A stretch of DNA of 64,000 bases from Streptomyces durmitorensis (GCF_023498005.1 NZ_CP097289.1:5456001-5520000), one strand, 5' to 3'. Positions 23,463 to 31,850 are shown, counted from the stretch's first letter. Made by a program: numbers and translations. Notes: a model not told the origin generated them from the letters alone.

Positions 23463-24791
23463 GTGAGCAGCAGCGGCCTCATCTACGCAGTCATCGTCGG
23501 GGCCTGGGCCGCCTACTTGGTGCCGATGTGGCTCCGTAGGCAGGACGAGCTCAATGAAGCCCGTCCGACGGAACGCTTCAGCACCGCCATCCGGCTCTTG
23601 TCCGGACGGGCGGGGATGGAGCGCCGGTACGCCAAGGACCTGCAAGCGCGCTCGCCTGAAGAGGAGGAGTCGCGCGACCCGGACGACGCCACCGGCGCGG
23701 TGGACGTCCGGGCCTTCGTCGCGCCCGCGCATCGGCAGGGCGACCAGGAAGAGCGGCCCGAGCCGCAGGCCAAGGCGCCGGTCAAACCCCAGGCGCAGCA
23801 GCCTCCCGCACGGTCCAAGCCGCAGCCGGCGGCGCAGTCTCCGGCAAGGCCCTCCGTGAAGGCCCAGGCGAACGCCCCGGCGCAGGCGCAGGCACAGGCG
23901 CAGGCACAGGCGCAGGCACAGGCACAGGCACAGGCGTCAGCGCAGGCCCCGGCGAAGAGCGCCGCGCGGCCCCAGCAGTCGCCCGCCCGGCGTGCCGCAT
24001 CGGCGGAAGCCGCCGCGCGCGCCCGGCGCGTGAAGGTGCTCGCGCGCCGTCGGCGCACGACCGTGATGCTGTTCGTCGCCTTCACGATCGGCACGATCGT
24101 CGCCGCGGTCGGCGGGCTCGCGTTCCTCTGGGCGCCCGCCGCACCGGCCGCGCTCCTGAGCGCGTACATCGTGTACCTGCGGGGCCAGGAGCGACGCCGC
24201 TTCACCTACACCATGGACCGGCGCCGGGCCGAGGTCGCGGCGCAGCGGCTGCGGGAGCGTCAGCCGCGCAGGCGCGCTTCGAGCGGCGCGGAAGCGGTCG
24301 TCGACGACGCGGAGGAAGGACCGGCCCCCGACACGGAGACCGGCCTCTCCGCACTCGCCGCCGACCGCCGGGCCCTGGTCGAGCAGACCGACCACGCCGA
24401 GTGGGTCGACCAGCAGCGTGAGCGGCAGCGCCGCCCGGGGCACGGCGACAGCTGGGACCCGGTGCCGGTGCCCCTGCCGACGTACGTGACCGCGCCGGTC
24501 GCCCCGCGGGCCACCGGTGACGTCGACCTGGGCGCGCCCGACGCCTGGAGCTCGGCGCGGTCGAGCTCCGTGGAGCCCGCGGCCGACGAGTCGGACGAGG
24601 GCGAGTACGCGGAGTACGGCGAGTACGGCGAGTACGTCGAGGACACAGAAGGCGCCGACGGCGTGGACGGGGTCGGCGGTCGCAGTGACGCACGGCGGGC
24701 CGCGTCCGCACGCCGGGCCCGCGAGCGCGGACGTACGCCGCTCTTCGATCAGTACGACGACGGGCAGCGCCCCCGGGCCGCCAACGAGTGA
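23463..24791 (+). CDS. sepX: Divisome membrane protein SepX/GlpR
   Basis: A 442-residue membrane protein starting with GTG at 23463. The N-terminal helix (SGLIYAVIVGAWAAYLVPMW, residues 4-23) is followed by RRQDELNEARPTERFSTAIR, the conserved core. A long Ala/Gln/Pro linker (about residues 95-180) contains an alternating Ala-Gln run. An Arg-rich segment, then two adjacent hydrophobic helices (about 202-240, FVAFTIGTIVAAVGGLAFLW and following) come before RRFTYTMDRRRAEVA. The tail is acidic and Tyr-rich. SepX is needed for hyphal cross-walls in Streptomyces venezuelae; its corynebacterial relative GlpR is the membrane receptor of Glp, encoded upstream here. The assignment rests on remembered family features and on context. 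Confidence 0.85.
   Translation: MSSSGLIYAVIVGAWAAYLVPMWLRRQDELNEARPTERFSTAIRLLSGRAGMERRYAKDLQARSPEEEESRDPDDATGAVDVRAFVAPAHRQGDQEERPEPQAKAPVKPQAQQPPARSKPQPAAQSPARPSVKAQANAPAQAQAQAQAQAQAQAQAQASAQAPAKSAARPQQSPARRAASAEAAARARRVKVLARRRRTTVMLFVAFTIGTIVAAVGGLAFLWAPAAPAALLSAYIVYLRGQERRRFTYTMDRRRAEVAAQRLRERQPRRRASSGAEAVVDDAEEGPAPDTETGLSALAADRRALVEQTDHAEWVDQQRERQRRPGHGDSWDPVPVPLPTYVTAPVAPRATGDVDLGAPDAWSSARSSSVEPAADESDEGEYAEYGEYGEYVEDTEGADGVDGVGGRSDARRAASARRARERGRTPLFDQYDDGQRPRAANE
23879..23938 (+). repeat. CAGGCR hexanucleotide run encoding an Ala-Gln repeat
   Basis: About ten consecutive 6-base units (CAGGCG or CAGGCA) encode an uninterrupted alternating Gln-Ala tract in the SepX linker. The length is a multiple of three, so copy-number changes would alter linker length without a frameshift. 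Confidence 0.85.
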
Positions 24792-24816
24792 GGCCTGACC
24801 GGCCGGGCGACCAGCC

Positions 24817-24852
24817 AGGTCACCGGCCAGGTCACCGGGCAGGTCACCGGCC
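24817..24852. repeat. Three tandem 12-bp repeats upstream of the tRNA gene
   Basis: AGGTCACCGG followed by CC or GC occurs at 24817-24828, 24829-24840 and 24841-24852, with a partial fourth unit after. It lies between the sepX stop and the tRNA-Ala promoter and can fold into small stems (GGTCACCGGCC-type). Confidence 0.8.
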
Positions 24853-24862
24853 AGGAACGGAT

Positions 24863-24892
24863 TTCCGAGCACCCGGATCGGGATGCTAGAGT
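24863..24892 (+). promoter_or_regulatory. Putative tRNA-Ala promoter
   Basis: TAGAGT (24887-24892) is a good -10 candidate 15 bases before the mature tRNA 5' end. A TTCCGA-like -35 lies near 24863. Assigned by eye; the -35 is weak. Confidence 0.45.
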
Positions 24893-24906
24893 TTCACTCG
24901 TTGCAA

Positions 24907-24980
24907 GGGCCTGTGGCGCAGTCTGGTAGCGCACCTCGTTCGCATCGAGGGGGTCTGGGGTTCAAATCCCCACAGGTCCA
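24907..24980 (+). tRNA. tRNA-Ala (anticodon CGC)
   Basis: A complete cloverleaf of 74 bases. The acceptor stem is GGGCCTG paired with CAGGTCC and includes G3:U70, the alanine identity pair. The D stem is GCGC, the anticodon stem CCTCG/CGAGG holds loop TTCGCAT (anticodon CGC, reading GCG), and the T stem TGGGG/CCCCA holds TTCAAAT. The discriminator base is A. The CCA end is not encoded. Confidence 0.96.
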
Positions 24981-24990
24981 CTGCACATGA

Positions 24991-25026
24991 GATCCCGTCC
25001 AGTTCATCGAACTGGGCGGGATCTTT
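24991..25026 (+). terminator. Terminator after tRNA-Ala
   Basis: A 15-bp stem (24991-25005 with 25009-25023, one G-T pair) with a 3-base loop, followed by TTT, begins 10 bases after the tRNA. It also lies close to the stop of the convergent GNAT gene. Confidence 0.9.
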
Positions 25027-25073
25027 GCTGTGCCTCGGATGTGCGGCCTGGGAGAACGTGCGGTTCGGGAGGA

Positions 25074-25586
25074 CTACAGCGGCTTCGCGAAGCAGCGGCT
25101 CAGGTCCTCGAAGCGGTAGAGGCCGAACTTGTTGGGGGCCGGGGTGTAGCCGGTCGAGGTGTAGAGGGCTATCGCCTCCGGCTGCTTCGTGCCCGTCTCC
25201 AGGACCATGCGCGTACGGCCCGCCGCCCTCGCGTCGTCCTCCAGAGCCGCCAGGATGCGGCGGGCCAGGCCGAGGCCGCGGGCCTCCGGGGTGACGTACA
25301 TGCGCTTGATCTCGGCGTCGCCGTGCGCGTACCCCTCGTCGTTCTCGTCGTGACCGCGCCAGCCGCCGGTGGCCAGCGGGGTGCCGTTCTCGTCGTACGC
25401 GATGAGGTACAGGCCGCGCGGGGCCGTGAACATGGCCGGGTCGAGGGGTGTGACGTCGCCCTCGTCCCCGTACCGCCGCGCGTACTCGAGCTGGACGCGG
25501 TCGTTGAGCTCGACCGCGTCGGGGTGGTCGAAGGAGGTGGCGCGCAGCTCTACGGCGGGGCGCTGCAACGATGACTGGATACTCAT
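25074..25586 (-). CDS. GNAT family N-acetyltransferase
   Basis: A 170-residue acetyl-CoA-dependent acetyltransferase. The start MSIQSSLQ at 25586 is preferred over a codon three earlier. The acetyl-CoA pyrophosphate-binding motif A is IKRMYVTPEARGLGLARRIL (R-G-x-G-x-A). Motif B follows as TRMVLETGTKQPEAIALYTSTGY. The substrate is unknown, and it is not linked to any operon: the tRNA lies on one side and a divergent exonuclease gene on the other, 71 bases apart. Confidence 0.85.
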   Translation of the reverse strand: MSIQSSLQRPAVELRATSFDHPDAVELNDRVQLEYARRYGDEGDVTPLDPAMFTAPRGLYLIAYDENGTPLATGGWRGHDENDEGYAHGDAEIKRMYVTPEARGLGLARRILAALEDDARAAGRTRMVLETGTKQPEAIALYTSTGYTPAPNKFGLYRFEDLSRCFAKPL

Positions 25587-25657
25587 GCGGACCATCGTAC
25601 TTCTATGCGGTGGGGATGTGTGCGGGTGTCCATTAAGTGTGCCGGTATCGTTCCGGG

Positions 25658-26461
25658 ATGCTCACAGTGACCAGTGTGAATGTGAACGGGCTGCGCGCCG
25701 CCGCCAAGAAGGGCTTCGTCGAGTGGCTCGCCGGGACCTCGGCCGACGTGCTCTGCCTCCAGGAGGTGCGGGCCGAGCCGCAGCAGCTGCCGGAGGGCGT
25801 GCGGGAGCCCGAGGGCTGGCACGTCGTGCACGCGCCGGCCGCCGCCAAGGGGCGCGCGGGTGTCTCCCTCTATACGCGCCGTGAGCCGGATCGCGTGCAG
25901 ATCGGGTTCGGGTCGGAGGAGTTCGACGGCAGTGGGCGCTACGTCGAGGCCGATCTGCCCGGCGTCACGGTCGCGAGCCTCTATCTGCCCTCCGGTGAGG
26001 TCGGCACGGAGCGGCAGGACGAGAAGATCCGCTTCATGGGGGAGTTCCTCACGTATCTGAAGGGGCTCAAGCAGCGGGCCGCGGCAGAGGGGCGCCAGGT
26101 CGTGGTCTGCGGCGACTGGAACATCGCCCACCAGGAGGCCGACCTCAAGAACTGGAAGGGCAACAAGAAGAACTCGGGCTTCCTGCCCGAGGAGCGTGCC
26201 TGGCTCAGTGAGGTCTTCGAGGGGGAGTCCGGCGGCTACGTCGACGTGGTGCGGGCGCTGCATCCCGATGTCGAGGGGCCCTACTCATGGTGGTCCTACC
26301 GGGGGCGCGCCTTCGACAACGACACGGGCTGGCGCATCGACTACCACGTGGCGACGCCGGGGCTCGCGGAGCGCGCGGTCAAGGGGTTCGTGGAGCGGGC
26401 GGCCAGTCATGACGAGCGGTGGTCGGACCACGCACCCGTCACGGTGGTCTACGACATGTGA
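25658..26461 (+). CDS. xth: Exodeoxyribonuclease III / AP endonuclease
   Basis: A 267-residue Mg-dependent endonuclease/exonuclease/phosphatase-fold enzyme for abasic-site repair. Start ATG at 25658 (MLTVTSVNVNGLRAA). All catalytic motifs are present in order: VNVNGLR, LCLQEVR with the metal-binding Glu, GRYVEADL, VVCGDWNIAH with the catalytic Asp and Asn, DNDTGWRIDYHVATPGL, and the terminal WSDHAPV with the Asp-His pair. The length is typical for the ExoA/Xth group. It appears monocistronic. Confidence 0.96.
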   Translation: MLTVTSVNVNGLRAAAKKGFVEWLAGTSADVLCLQEVRAEPQQLPEGVREPEGWHVVHAPAAAKGRAGVSLYTRREPDRVQIGFGSEEFDGSGRYVEADLPGVTVASLYLPSGEVGTERQDEKIRFMGEFLTYLKGLKQRAAAEGRQVVVCGDWNIAHQEADLKNWKGNKKNSGFLPEERAWLSEVFEGESGGYVDVVRALHPDVEGPYSWWSYRGRAFDNDTGWRIDYHVATPGLAERAVKGFVERAASHDERWSDHAPVTVVYDM

Positions 26462-26497
26462 CGCCGCGCGGCGCCATGGCATGTTGCGGGCACGTAC

Positions 26498-26519
26498 CTG
26501 ACAATGACTCAACTGTCAG
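26498..26519. promoter_or_regulatory. Inverted repeat upstream of the DUF6528-like gene
   Basis: CTGACA (26498-26503) and TGTCAG (26514-26519) with a 10-base spacer sit 19 bases before the start codon. It is a possible operator or mRNA hairpin close to the ribosome-binding site; the regulator is unknown. Confidence 0.35.
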
Positions 26520-26537
26520 CCGTGTGGGGGAGACTTC

Positions 26538-27572
26538 ATGTCCGGTATGTCATTGCCGTCCCGTCGGGGTGTGCTGCTGAGCGCTCTGGGCGCCGGGATC
26601 GGGGCGGGGTTGCCGCTGGCCTCCGCGTCGTCCGCCGCCGCCTCGGGCGGTGTACCCCGGGGCACCCCGCCCGTACTCCTCACGGAACAGGCGACCCAGC
26701 ACATTCTCGTACTCGATCCGCGGCGCAGGGTCTGGGACCGGGAGGCCGATCCTTCCGTGGTGCGGTGGGCGTTCTCGCCGCATGGGGACGCGCGGTACAA
26801 GGACCTTCGGCCCGAGGACAGCTGGGTGTATCCGAGCGAGTCGAAGGTGCGCGGACTCAAGGGGCGTACGTACGTCCTGACGACCGCGTCCTTCGGTTTC
26901 GTGGCCGTCGTCGACTACCCCTCGGGCAGGCGCTACTGGGGCACGGCGATCGGCCCCGGCGACGACCTCTTCAATCCGCACAGCGCGGAGATCCTGCCGG
27001 ACGGCAATGTCGCGGTGGCGTGCAGCACGGGTGCTCTGGTCAGGCTGTACGCGGCGTCGCAGGGGCCGCGAGCGTCGCGGTACGCCGAGGCGGAGCTCAA
27101 GGGCGCGCACGGGCTGCACTGGGACGGCGGGCGCGAGGTGCTGTGGGCCATCGGCGACGACGAGCTGGTCACGTATGAGGTGGGCGGCACGCGGGCCAGG
27201 CCCGAGCTGACGCGTCGGTCCTCGGTCGGACTCCCGATCGGGACACCGGGCAAGACCCCCGGCGGCCACGACCTCTTCCCCGTGGCGGGGCGTCCGGACC
27301 GGCTCTGGGTGACGACGAACGCGTCCGTCTTCCAGTACGACATCCGGGGCGGGGTCTTCGTGCAGGACTTCGCGGGGGCCGCGGAGATCTCCCGGAAGTC
27401 GGTCAAGGGCGTCGGCAACGATCCGCGGACGGGACAGGTCATCACCACCGTGCCGGAGAGCGGGCTCGAGGAGACCTGGTGGACGACGAAGGTGGGCGTG
27501 CATCAGCCGCAGAGTGAGTACAAGCTGGTCGGCGGCGGGATCTACAAGGCGCGGTGGTTCCTGCCGAGGTAG
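26538..27572 (+). CDS. Tat-exported DUF6528-like protein (predicted beta-propeller)
   Basis: A 344-residue secreted protein. The N-terminus SLPSRRGVLLSALGAGIGAG carries the twin-arginine pattern followed by a hydrophobic stretch, with likely cleavage after ASASSAAA. The mature part repeats short strands of the form LVLDP, FVAVVDYPSGRRYWG, VRLYAAS, LVTYEVGG and VFQYDIRGG, consistent with beta-propeller blades. GKTPGGHDLFPV and the terminal GIYKARWFLPR look conserved. I place it in DUF6528 from memory; no enzymatic motif is visible. It converges on the MerR gene. Confidence 0.75.
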   Translation: MSGMSLPSRRGVLLSALGAGIGAGLPLASASSAAASGGVPRGTPPVLLTEQATQHILVLDPRRRVWDREADPSVVRWAFSPHGDARYKDLRPEDSWVYPSESKVRGLKGRTYVLTTASFGFVAVVDYPSGRRYWGTAIGPGDDLFNPHSAEILPDGNVAVACSTGALVRLYAASQGPRASRYAEAELKGAHGLHWDGGREVLWAIGDDELVTYEVGGTRARPELTRRSSVGLPIGTPGKTPGGHDLFPVAGRPDRLWVTTNASVFQYDIRGGVFVQDFAGAAEISRKSVKGVGNDPRTGQVITTVPESGLEETWWTTKVGVHQPQSEYKLVGGGIYKARWFLPR

Positions 27573-27604
27573 GGGCGTCCGGGCCGGGGCGGGCCGCGGC
27601 GGGG

Positions 27605-28282
27605 CTACGCCTCCTCCGCCTCCTCCGGCTTCTCCGAGGCGAGGCGGCGGTCCAGGGCCATCGACAGCTCCGCCTCCACCACGCTCTTCGCCAGCGGGCG
27701 CAGGCGGTCGATGCTGACGTCGCCCGCATCGGGCGGCGTGTGGGCGCGGATGATCGTGATGAACAACTCCGCCAGCGCGTCCGCGTGTTCGCGCACGCGC
27801 TGGCCCGCCTCCAGGACCGCCGCCAGCGGTATGCCCTCGCGGACCAGGGCCGACGAGACGTCCAGGAGGCGGCGGCTGACGTGCACGATCTCCTCGCCGT
27901 CCGTGCCGAGGTAGCCGAGGTCGAGGGCCGCGGCGAGGTTCTCGGGGGTGACCTCGCCCGCGAAGTGGTCGGCCAGTTCCTCGGGGGTGAGGCGGACCGG
28001 GGTCTCCTCGGTGGGTTCGCCGATGCCGAGGAGCTCGCCGACGTCGCGGCCGTTCTCGAAGGCCTCCGCCAGTTCCGCGATGCCGCTCAGGGTGTGGCCA
28101 CGGTCGAGGAGCGCGGCGATCGTGCGCAGTCTGGCCAGGTGGTGGTCGTCGTACCAGGCGATACGGCCCTCGCGGCGGGGCGGCGGGATCAGGCCGCGCT
28201 CACGGTAGAAGCGCACGGTGCGCACCGTGATACCGGCCGCCTTGGCCAGCTCCTCCATGCGGTACTCGCGTGTCTCTGCCAC
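27605..28282 (-). CDS. MerR family transcriptional regulator
   Basis: A 225-residue regulator. The N-terminal winged helix is YRMEELAKAAGITVRTVRFY followed by RERGLIPPPRREGRIAWYDD, the full MerR signature. A dimerisation coiled coil follows (HLARLRTIAALLDRGHTLSG). The C-terminal two thirds are helical with no Cys/His metal site, so an organic ligand is more likely than a metal. It is divergent from the monooxygenase operon across 153 bases and may control it. Confidence 0.9.
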   Translation of the reverse strand: MAETREYRMEELAKAAGITVRTVRFYRERGLIPPPRREGRIAWYDDHHLARLRTIAALLDRGHTLSGIAELAEAFENGRDVGELLGIGEPTEETPVRLTPEELADHFAGEVTPENLAAALDLGYLGTDGEEIVHVSRRLLDVSSALVREGIPLAAVLEAGQRVREHADALAELFITIIRAHTPPDAGDVSIDRLRPLAKSVVEAELSMALDRRLASEKPEEAEEA

Positions 28283-28320
28283 GGCAGCAGCCTATGTGCT
28301 GCCGGATCGTGCGCGTGTTC

Positions 28321-28331
28321 TACCGGCGGTA
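28321..28331. promoter_or_regulatory. Near-palindromic operator candidate TACCGGCGGTA
   Basis: TACCG-G-CGGTA is palindromic around its central base and sits in the MerR-monooxygenase divergent promoter region, 105 bases before the monooxygenase start. MerR proteins usually bind between widely spaced -35/-10 elements, so a TetR/FadR-type repressor encoded elsewhere is equally possible. Confidence 0.4.
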
Positions 28332-28435
28332 ACTCACGACGCCAGACCCCTACCCATCAGTACGCAGCTGTTCTACTCTCCCAATTGCGCCAGTGGTCAC
28401 TGGCAGAGTCGTGAAGCAGTTCGGGAGGCGGCGGC

Positions 28436-30019
28436 ATGGCCGAGGACGAGCGCCAGCAGGAGCGCGGGCAGGGGTCCGAGCTCGGGGGCGAACGCGAGCA
28501 TGTGCGGGTGGCGGTGATCGGGTCCGGCTTCGGCGGGATCGGTGCCGCGGTCCGGCTGCGCCGGGAGGGCGTCACCGACTTCGTCGTCCTGGAGCGGGCC
28601 GGCGCGGTGGGCGGCACCTGGCGGGACAACAGCTACCCGGGCTGCGCGTGCGACGTGCCCTCGCATCTGTACTCGTTCTCCTTCGCGCCCAACCCCGACT
28701 GGCCGCGCACCTTCTCGGGCCAGGAGAAGATCCAGGAGTACCTGGAGCAGGTCGCCGACACCTTCCGGCTGCGCTCGCACATCCGCCTCAACACCGAGGT
28801 GACACAGCTGCGTTGGGACGCGGACAAGCTGTGGTGGGAGGTCGAGACCAGCGACGGCACCCTCACCGCCGACGTCGTCGTCTCCGCCACCGGGCCGCTC
28901 TCCGACCCCAAGCTCCCCGACATTCCCGGCCTGGACACCTTCGAGGGCAAGGTCTTCCACTCCGCGCGCTGGGACCACGACTACGACCTGCGCGGCAAGC
29001 GCGTCGCGATGATCGGAACCGGCGCGTCCGCCATCCAGATCGTGCCCGCGATCCAACGCGAGGTCGGCAGGCTCACCCTCTTCCAGCGCACTCCGCCCTG
29101 GGTGATGCCACGCATGGACCGCGCCATCAGCAAGGCCGAGCGCTGGGTGCACCGCCAGCTGCCGTTCACCACGCACGCCCGGCGCGGAATCCTGTGGGGC
29201 ATAAGGGAGTTGCAGGTCCAGGCGTTCACCAAGCGGCCGAACGAGCTCGGCGCGGTCGAGCAGCTCGCCAAGCGGAACATCGCACGCGCCATCAAGGACC
29301 CGGCGCTGCGGGCCAAGCTGACGCCCTCGTACCGCATCGGCTGCAAGCGGATCCTGCTCTCCAACACCTATTACCCGGCGCTCGCGCAGCCCAATGTGGA
29401 CGTCGTCGCCAGCGGGCTCAGCGAGGTGCGCGGGAACACCGTCGTCGCCGCGGACGGCACCGAGACCGAGGTCGACGTGATCATCTTCGGTACGGGATTC
29501 CATGTGACGGACATGCCGATCGCCAACCGCGTGGTGGGCGCCGACGGCGGGACGCTGATGGAGTCCTGGAAGGACGGGATGAAGTCCCTGCGCGGCGCGA
29601 CCGCCGCGGGCTTCCCCAACTTCATGACGGTCATCGGCCCGAACACCGGTCTCGGCAACTCCTCGATGATCCTGATGATCGAGTCCCAGCTGAACTATCT
29701 CGCCGACTACATGCGGCAGTTGGACGTCCTGGGCGACCGCGCCGCGCTCGCCGCGCGGATGAGCGCCGTGCACGCCTGGAACGACCAGGTGCAGGAGCGC
29801 ATGAAGCGCACCGTGTGGAACACCGGCGGCTGCAACAGCTGGTACCTCGACGAGAACGGCGTGAACACCACGATCTGGCCGGGTACGACGAGCGAGTTCC
29901 GGGGTGCCACGCGGCGGGTCGATCTCGCCGAGTACGAGGTGGTGCGGCCGCCGAAGGTGAGTGCGGAGGCGGCGAGGCCGAAGTCCCGTAAGGCGAAGAA
30001 GGTCGAGGCAGAGGCATGA
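28436..30019 (+). CDS. Flavin-containing monooxygenase (Baeyer-Villiger type)
   Basis: A 527-residue FAD- and NADPH-dependent monooxygenase. The FAD-binding loop is VIGSGFGGIGAAVRL (GSGFGGIG at 29-36). The Baeyer-Villiger fingerprint FxGxxxHxxxW is present as FEGKVFHSARWDHD. The second Rossmann loop GTGASAIQIVPAI binds NADPH. A conserved WRDNSYPGCACDVPSHLYS block also matches the group. The next gene overlaps by 4 bases (ATGA). The trio monooxygenase-hydrolase-SDR resembles mymA-lipR-sadH of M. tuberculosis. Likely role: oxidation of a ketone or lipid, followed by ester hydrolysis and alcohol oxidation; the substrate is not known. Confidence 0.93.
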   Translation: MAEDERQQERGQGSELGGEREHVRVAVIGSGFGGIGAAVRLRREGVTDFVVLERAGAVGGTWRDNSYPGCACDVPSHLYSFSFAPNPDWPRTFSGQEKIQEYLEQVADTFRLRSHIRLNTEVTQLRWDADKLWWEVETSDGTLTADVVVSATGPLSDPKLPDIPGLDTFEGKVFHSARWDHDYDLRGKRVAMIGTGASAIQIVPAIQREVGRLTLFQRTPPWVMPRMDRAISKAERWVHRQLPFTTHARRGILWGIRELQVQAFTKRPNELGAVEQLAKRNIARAIKDPALRAKLTPSYRIGCKRILLSNTYYPALAQPNVDVVASGLSEVRGNTVVAADGTETEVDVIIFGTGFHVTDMPIANRVVGADGGTLMESWKDGMKSLRGATAAGFPNFMTVIGPNTGLGNSSMILMIESQLNYLADYMRQLDVLGDRAALAARMSAVHAWNDQVQERMKRTVWNTGGCNSWYLDENGVNTTIWPGTTSEFRGATRRVDLAEYEVVRPPKVSAEAARPKSRKAKKVEAEA

Positions 30020-30975
30020 GCAGGCTGACGCATGTGACGAGCGGGCCCTTCGCCCCGCCCCCCGCCGCACGGGAGCTGACCGTCGTGTCGGCAGACGGCG
30101 CACGGCTGCACGCCGAGGTGCACGGTCCCGAGGGCGCGCCCGCCGTTGTGCTCGCGCACGGGTGGACGTGCTCGACCGCCTTCTGGGCGGCGCAGATACG
30201 TGACCTGGCCGTCGACCACCGGGTGATCGCGTACGACCAGCGGGGGCACGGGCGCAGTGCCGCGCCGGACGGCGTCGAGGGCTACAGCACGACCGCACTC
30301 GCCGACGACCTGGAGGCGGTGCTCGCGGCGACGCTGGAGCCCGGGGAGCGGGCCGTGCTCGCCGGGCACTCCATGGGCGGCATGACGATCATGGCCGCGA
30401 GCACGCGGGCAGGGTTCCGGGAGCACGCGGCGGCGGTTCTGCTGTGCAGCACGGGGAGTTCGCGGCTCGTCGCCGAGTCGCTCGTGGTGCCGATGCGGGC
30501 CGGTTGGCTGCGGACGCGGATCACGCGGTCGGTCCTCGGCGCGAAGGCGCCGCTGGGGCCCGTGACGCCGCTGGCCCGCAAGATCCTCAAGTACGCGACG
30601 ATGGGCGCCGGTTCGCCCCCGGAGCGGGTCGATGTGTGCGCGCGGATCGTGCACGGGTGCCCGAGGGTGGTCCGCTACCGCTGGTCGCATGTGCTCGACG
30701 AGCTCGAACTCGACGCGGGCGTCCTGGAGTTGACGGTGCCGACCGCGGTCGTCGCGGGCACCGCGGACCGGATGACGCCCGTCGCGGGCGCGCGGCGCAT
30801 CGCCGCGATGCTGCCGGACTCCCTCGGTCTCACCGAGCTGCCGGGGCTCGGTCACATGACGCCGGTCGAGGCGCCGGAAGCGATAACGGCGGGGATCAGG
30901 GATCTCGTGGAGTCGTACGTACGGGTGGACGCGTCACAGTCACAGGTCCAGGGACTTGAGGGGAGCAGCGCATGA
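30016..30975 (+). CDS. Alpha/beta hydrolase
   Basis: A 319-residue hydrolase of the alpha/beta fold. The oxyanion region is VVLAHGWTCSTAFW, followed by VIAYDQRGHGRSAAP. The nucleophile elbow is AGHSMGGMTIM with Ser119. An acidic residue in VAGTADRMTPV and the catalytic His in GLGHMTPVEAPE complete the triad. It is translationally coupled to both neighbours by 4-base overlaps. It could open the lactone or ester made by the upstream Baeyer-Villiger enzyme. No signal peptide. Confidence 0.92.
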   Translation: MSRLTHVTSGPFAPPPAARELTVVSADGARLHAEVHGPEGAPAVVLAHGWTCSTAFWAAQIRDLAVDHRVIAYDQRGHGRSAAPDGVEGYSTTALADDLEAVLAATLEPGERAVLAGHSMGGMTIMAASTRAGFREHAAAVLLCSTGSSRLVAESLVVPMRAGWLRTRITRSVLGAKAPLGPVTPLARKILKYATMGAGSPPERVDVCARIVHGCPRVVRYRWSHVLDELELDAGVLELTVPTAVVAGTADRMTPVAGARRIAAMLPDSLGLTELPGLGHMTPVEAPEAITAGIRDLVESYVRVDASQSQVQGLEGSSA

Positions 30976-31850
30976 GCAAGGTCAGCCTGGAGGGTCAGGT
31001 CGCGGTCGTCACCGGGGCGGCGCGGGGCGTGGGGGAACTGCTCGCGCGCAAGCTGTCGGCGCGGGGCGCGAAGATCGCGCTCGTCGGCCTGGAGCCGGAC
31101 GAGCTGAAGCAGGTGGCGGGGCGGCTGCACACGGAGGCCGAGGCCTGGCACGCGGACGTGACGGACCATGTCGCGATGGCCCGGGTCGCCCAGGAGGTCA
31201 AGGAGCGGTTCGGGAAGGTCGACATCGTCGTCGCCAACGCGGGCGTCGCCAACGGCGGTCCTTTCGTCGAGTCCGACCCCGAGGCGTGGCGCCGGGTGAT
31301 CGAGGTCAACCTCATCGGCAGCGCGGTGACGGGCAGGGCGTTCCTGCCGGTGTTGATGGAGAGCCGCGGCTATCTCCTCCAGATCGCCTCGCTGGCGGCG
31401 ATCACTCCGGCACCGATGATGACGGCGTACTGCGCTTCGAAGTCGGGTGTCGAGGCGTACGCGCACTGTCTGCGGGCCGAGGTCGGCTACAAGGGCGTGA
31501 AGGTGGGCGTCGGTTACCTGTCCTGGACGGACACGGACATGGTGCGGGGCGCGGACCAGGACGACGTGATGCGGGAGTTGCGGCAGCGCCTGCCGTGGCC
31601 GGCCAGCAAGACGTACCCGCTGGGTCCGGCGGTGGACCGGATCGTCGCCGGGATCGAGCGCCGGTCCAGCCATGTGTACGCGCAGTGGTGGCTGCGGGGG
31701 ATGCAGGGCATCCGGGGGTACCTGCCGGGGGTCATCGGCTCGGTGGGCCAGCGCGAGATGCGGAGGTTCGAGCCCCGGCTCGGGTCGGTCTCCACGGGGC
31801 TCGTGGGGGCGGGGGGCTCCGCCGATGAGCAGGGCCGTGCGGGGCGGTAG
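30972..31850 (+). CDS. Short-chain dehydrogenase/reductase
   Basis: A 292-residue SDR. The cofactor loop TGAARGVG spans residues 14-21. NAG appears in VVANAGVANGG, and the catalytic set is Ser140 (IASLAAIT), Tyr153 and Lys157 in YCASK. A C-terminal extension rich in Trp, Arg and Gly (HVYAQWWLRGMQGIRGYLPG) resembles SadH-type alcohol dehydrogenases of mycobacteria and may associate with the membrane. It is last in the three-gene coupled operon, followed by a strong terminator. Confidence 0.93.
   Translation: MSKVSLEGQVAVVTGAARGVGELLARKLSARGAKIALVGLEPDELKQVAGRLHTEAEAWHADVTDHVAMARVAQEVKERFGKVDIVVANAGVANGGPFVESDPEAWRRVIEVNLIGSAVTGRAFLPVLMESRGYLLQIASLAAITPAPMMTAYCASKSGVEAYAHCLRAEVGYKGVKVGVGYLSWTDTDMVRGADQDDVMRELRQRLPWPASKTYPLGPAVDRIVAGIERRSSHVYAQWWLRGMQGIRGYLPGVIGSVGQREMRRFEPRLGSVSTGLVGAGGSADEQGRAGR

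Noticed and set aside
24817..24852. CRISPR-like short repeats upstream of the tRNA
   Set aside because: Direct 12-base units with no spacers and no cas genes; a simple tandem repeat. No CRISPR array was seen anywhere in the window.
24907..24980. tRNA gene as an integrative element attachment site
   Set aside because: No integrase, no duplicated tRNA 3' end and no foreign-looking genes next to it.
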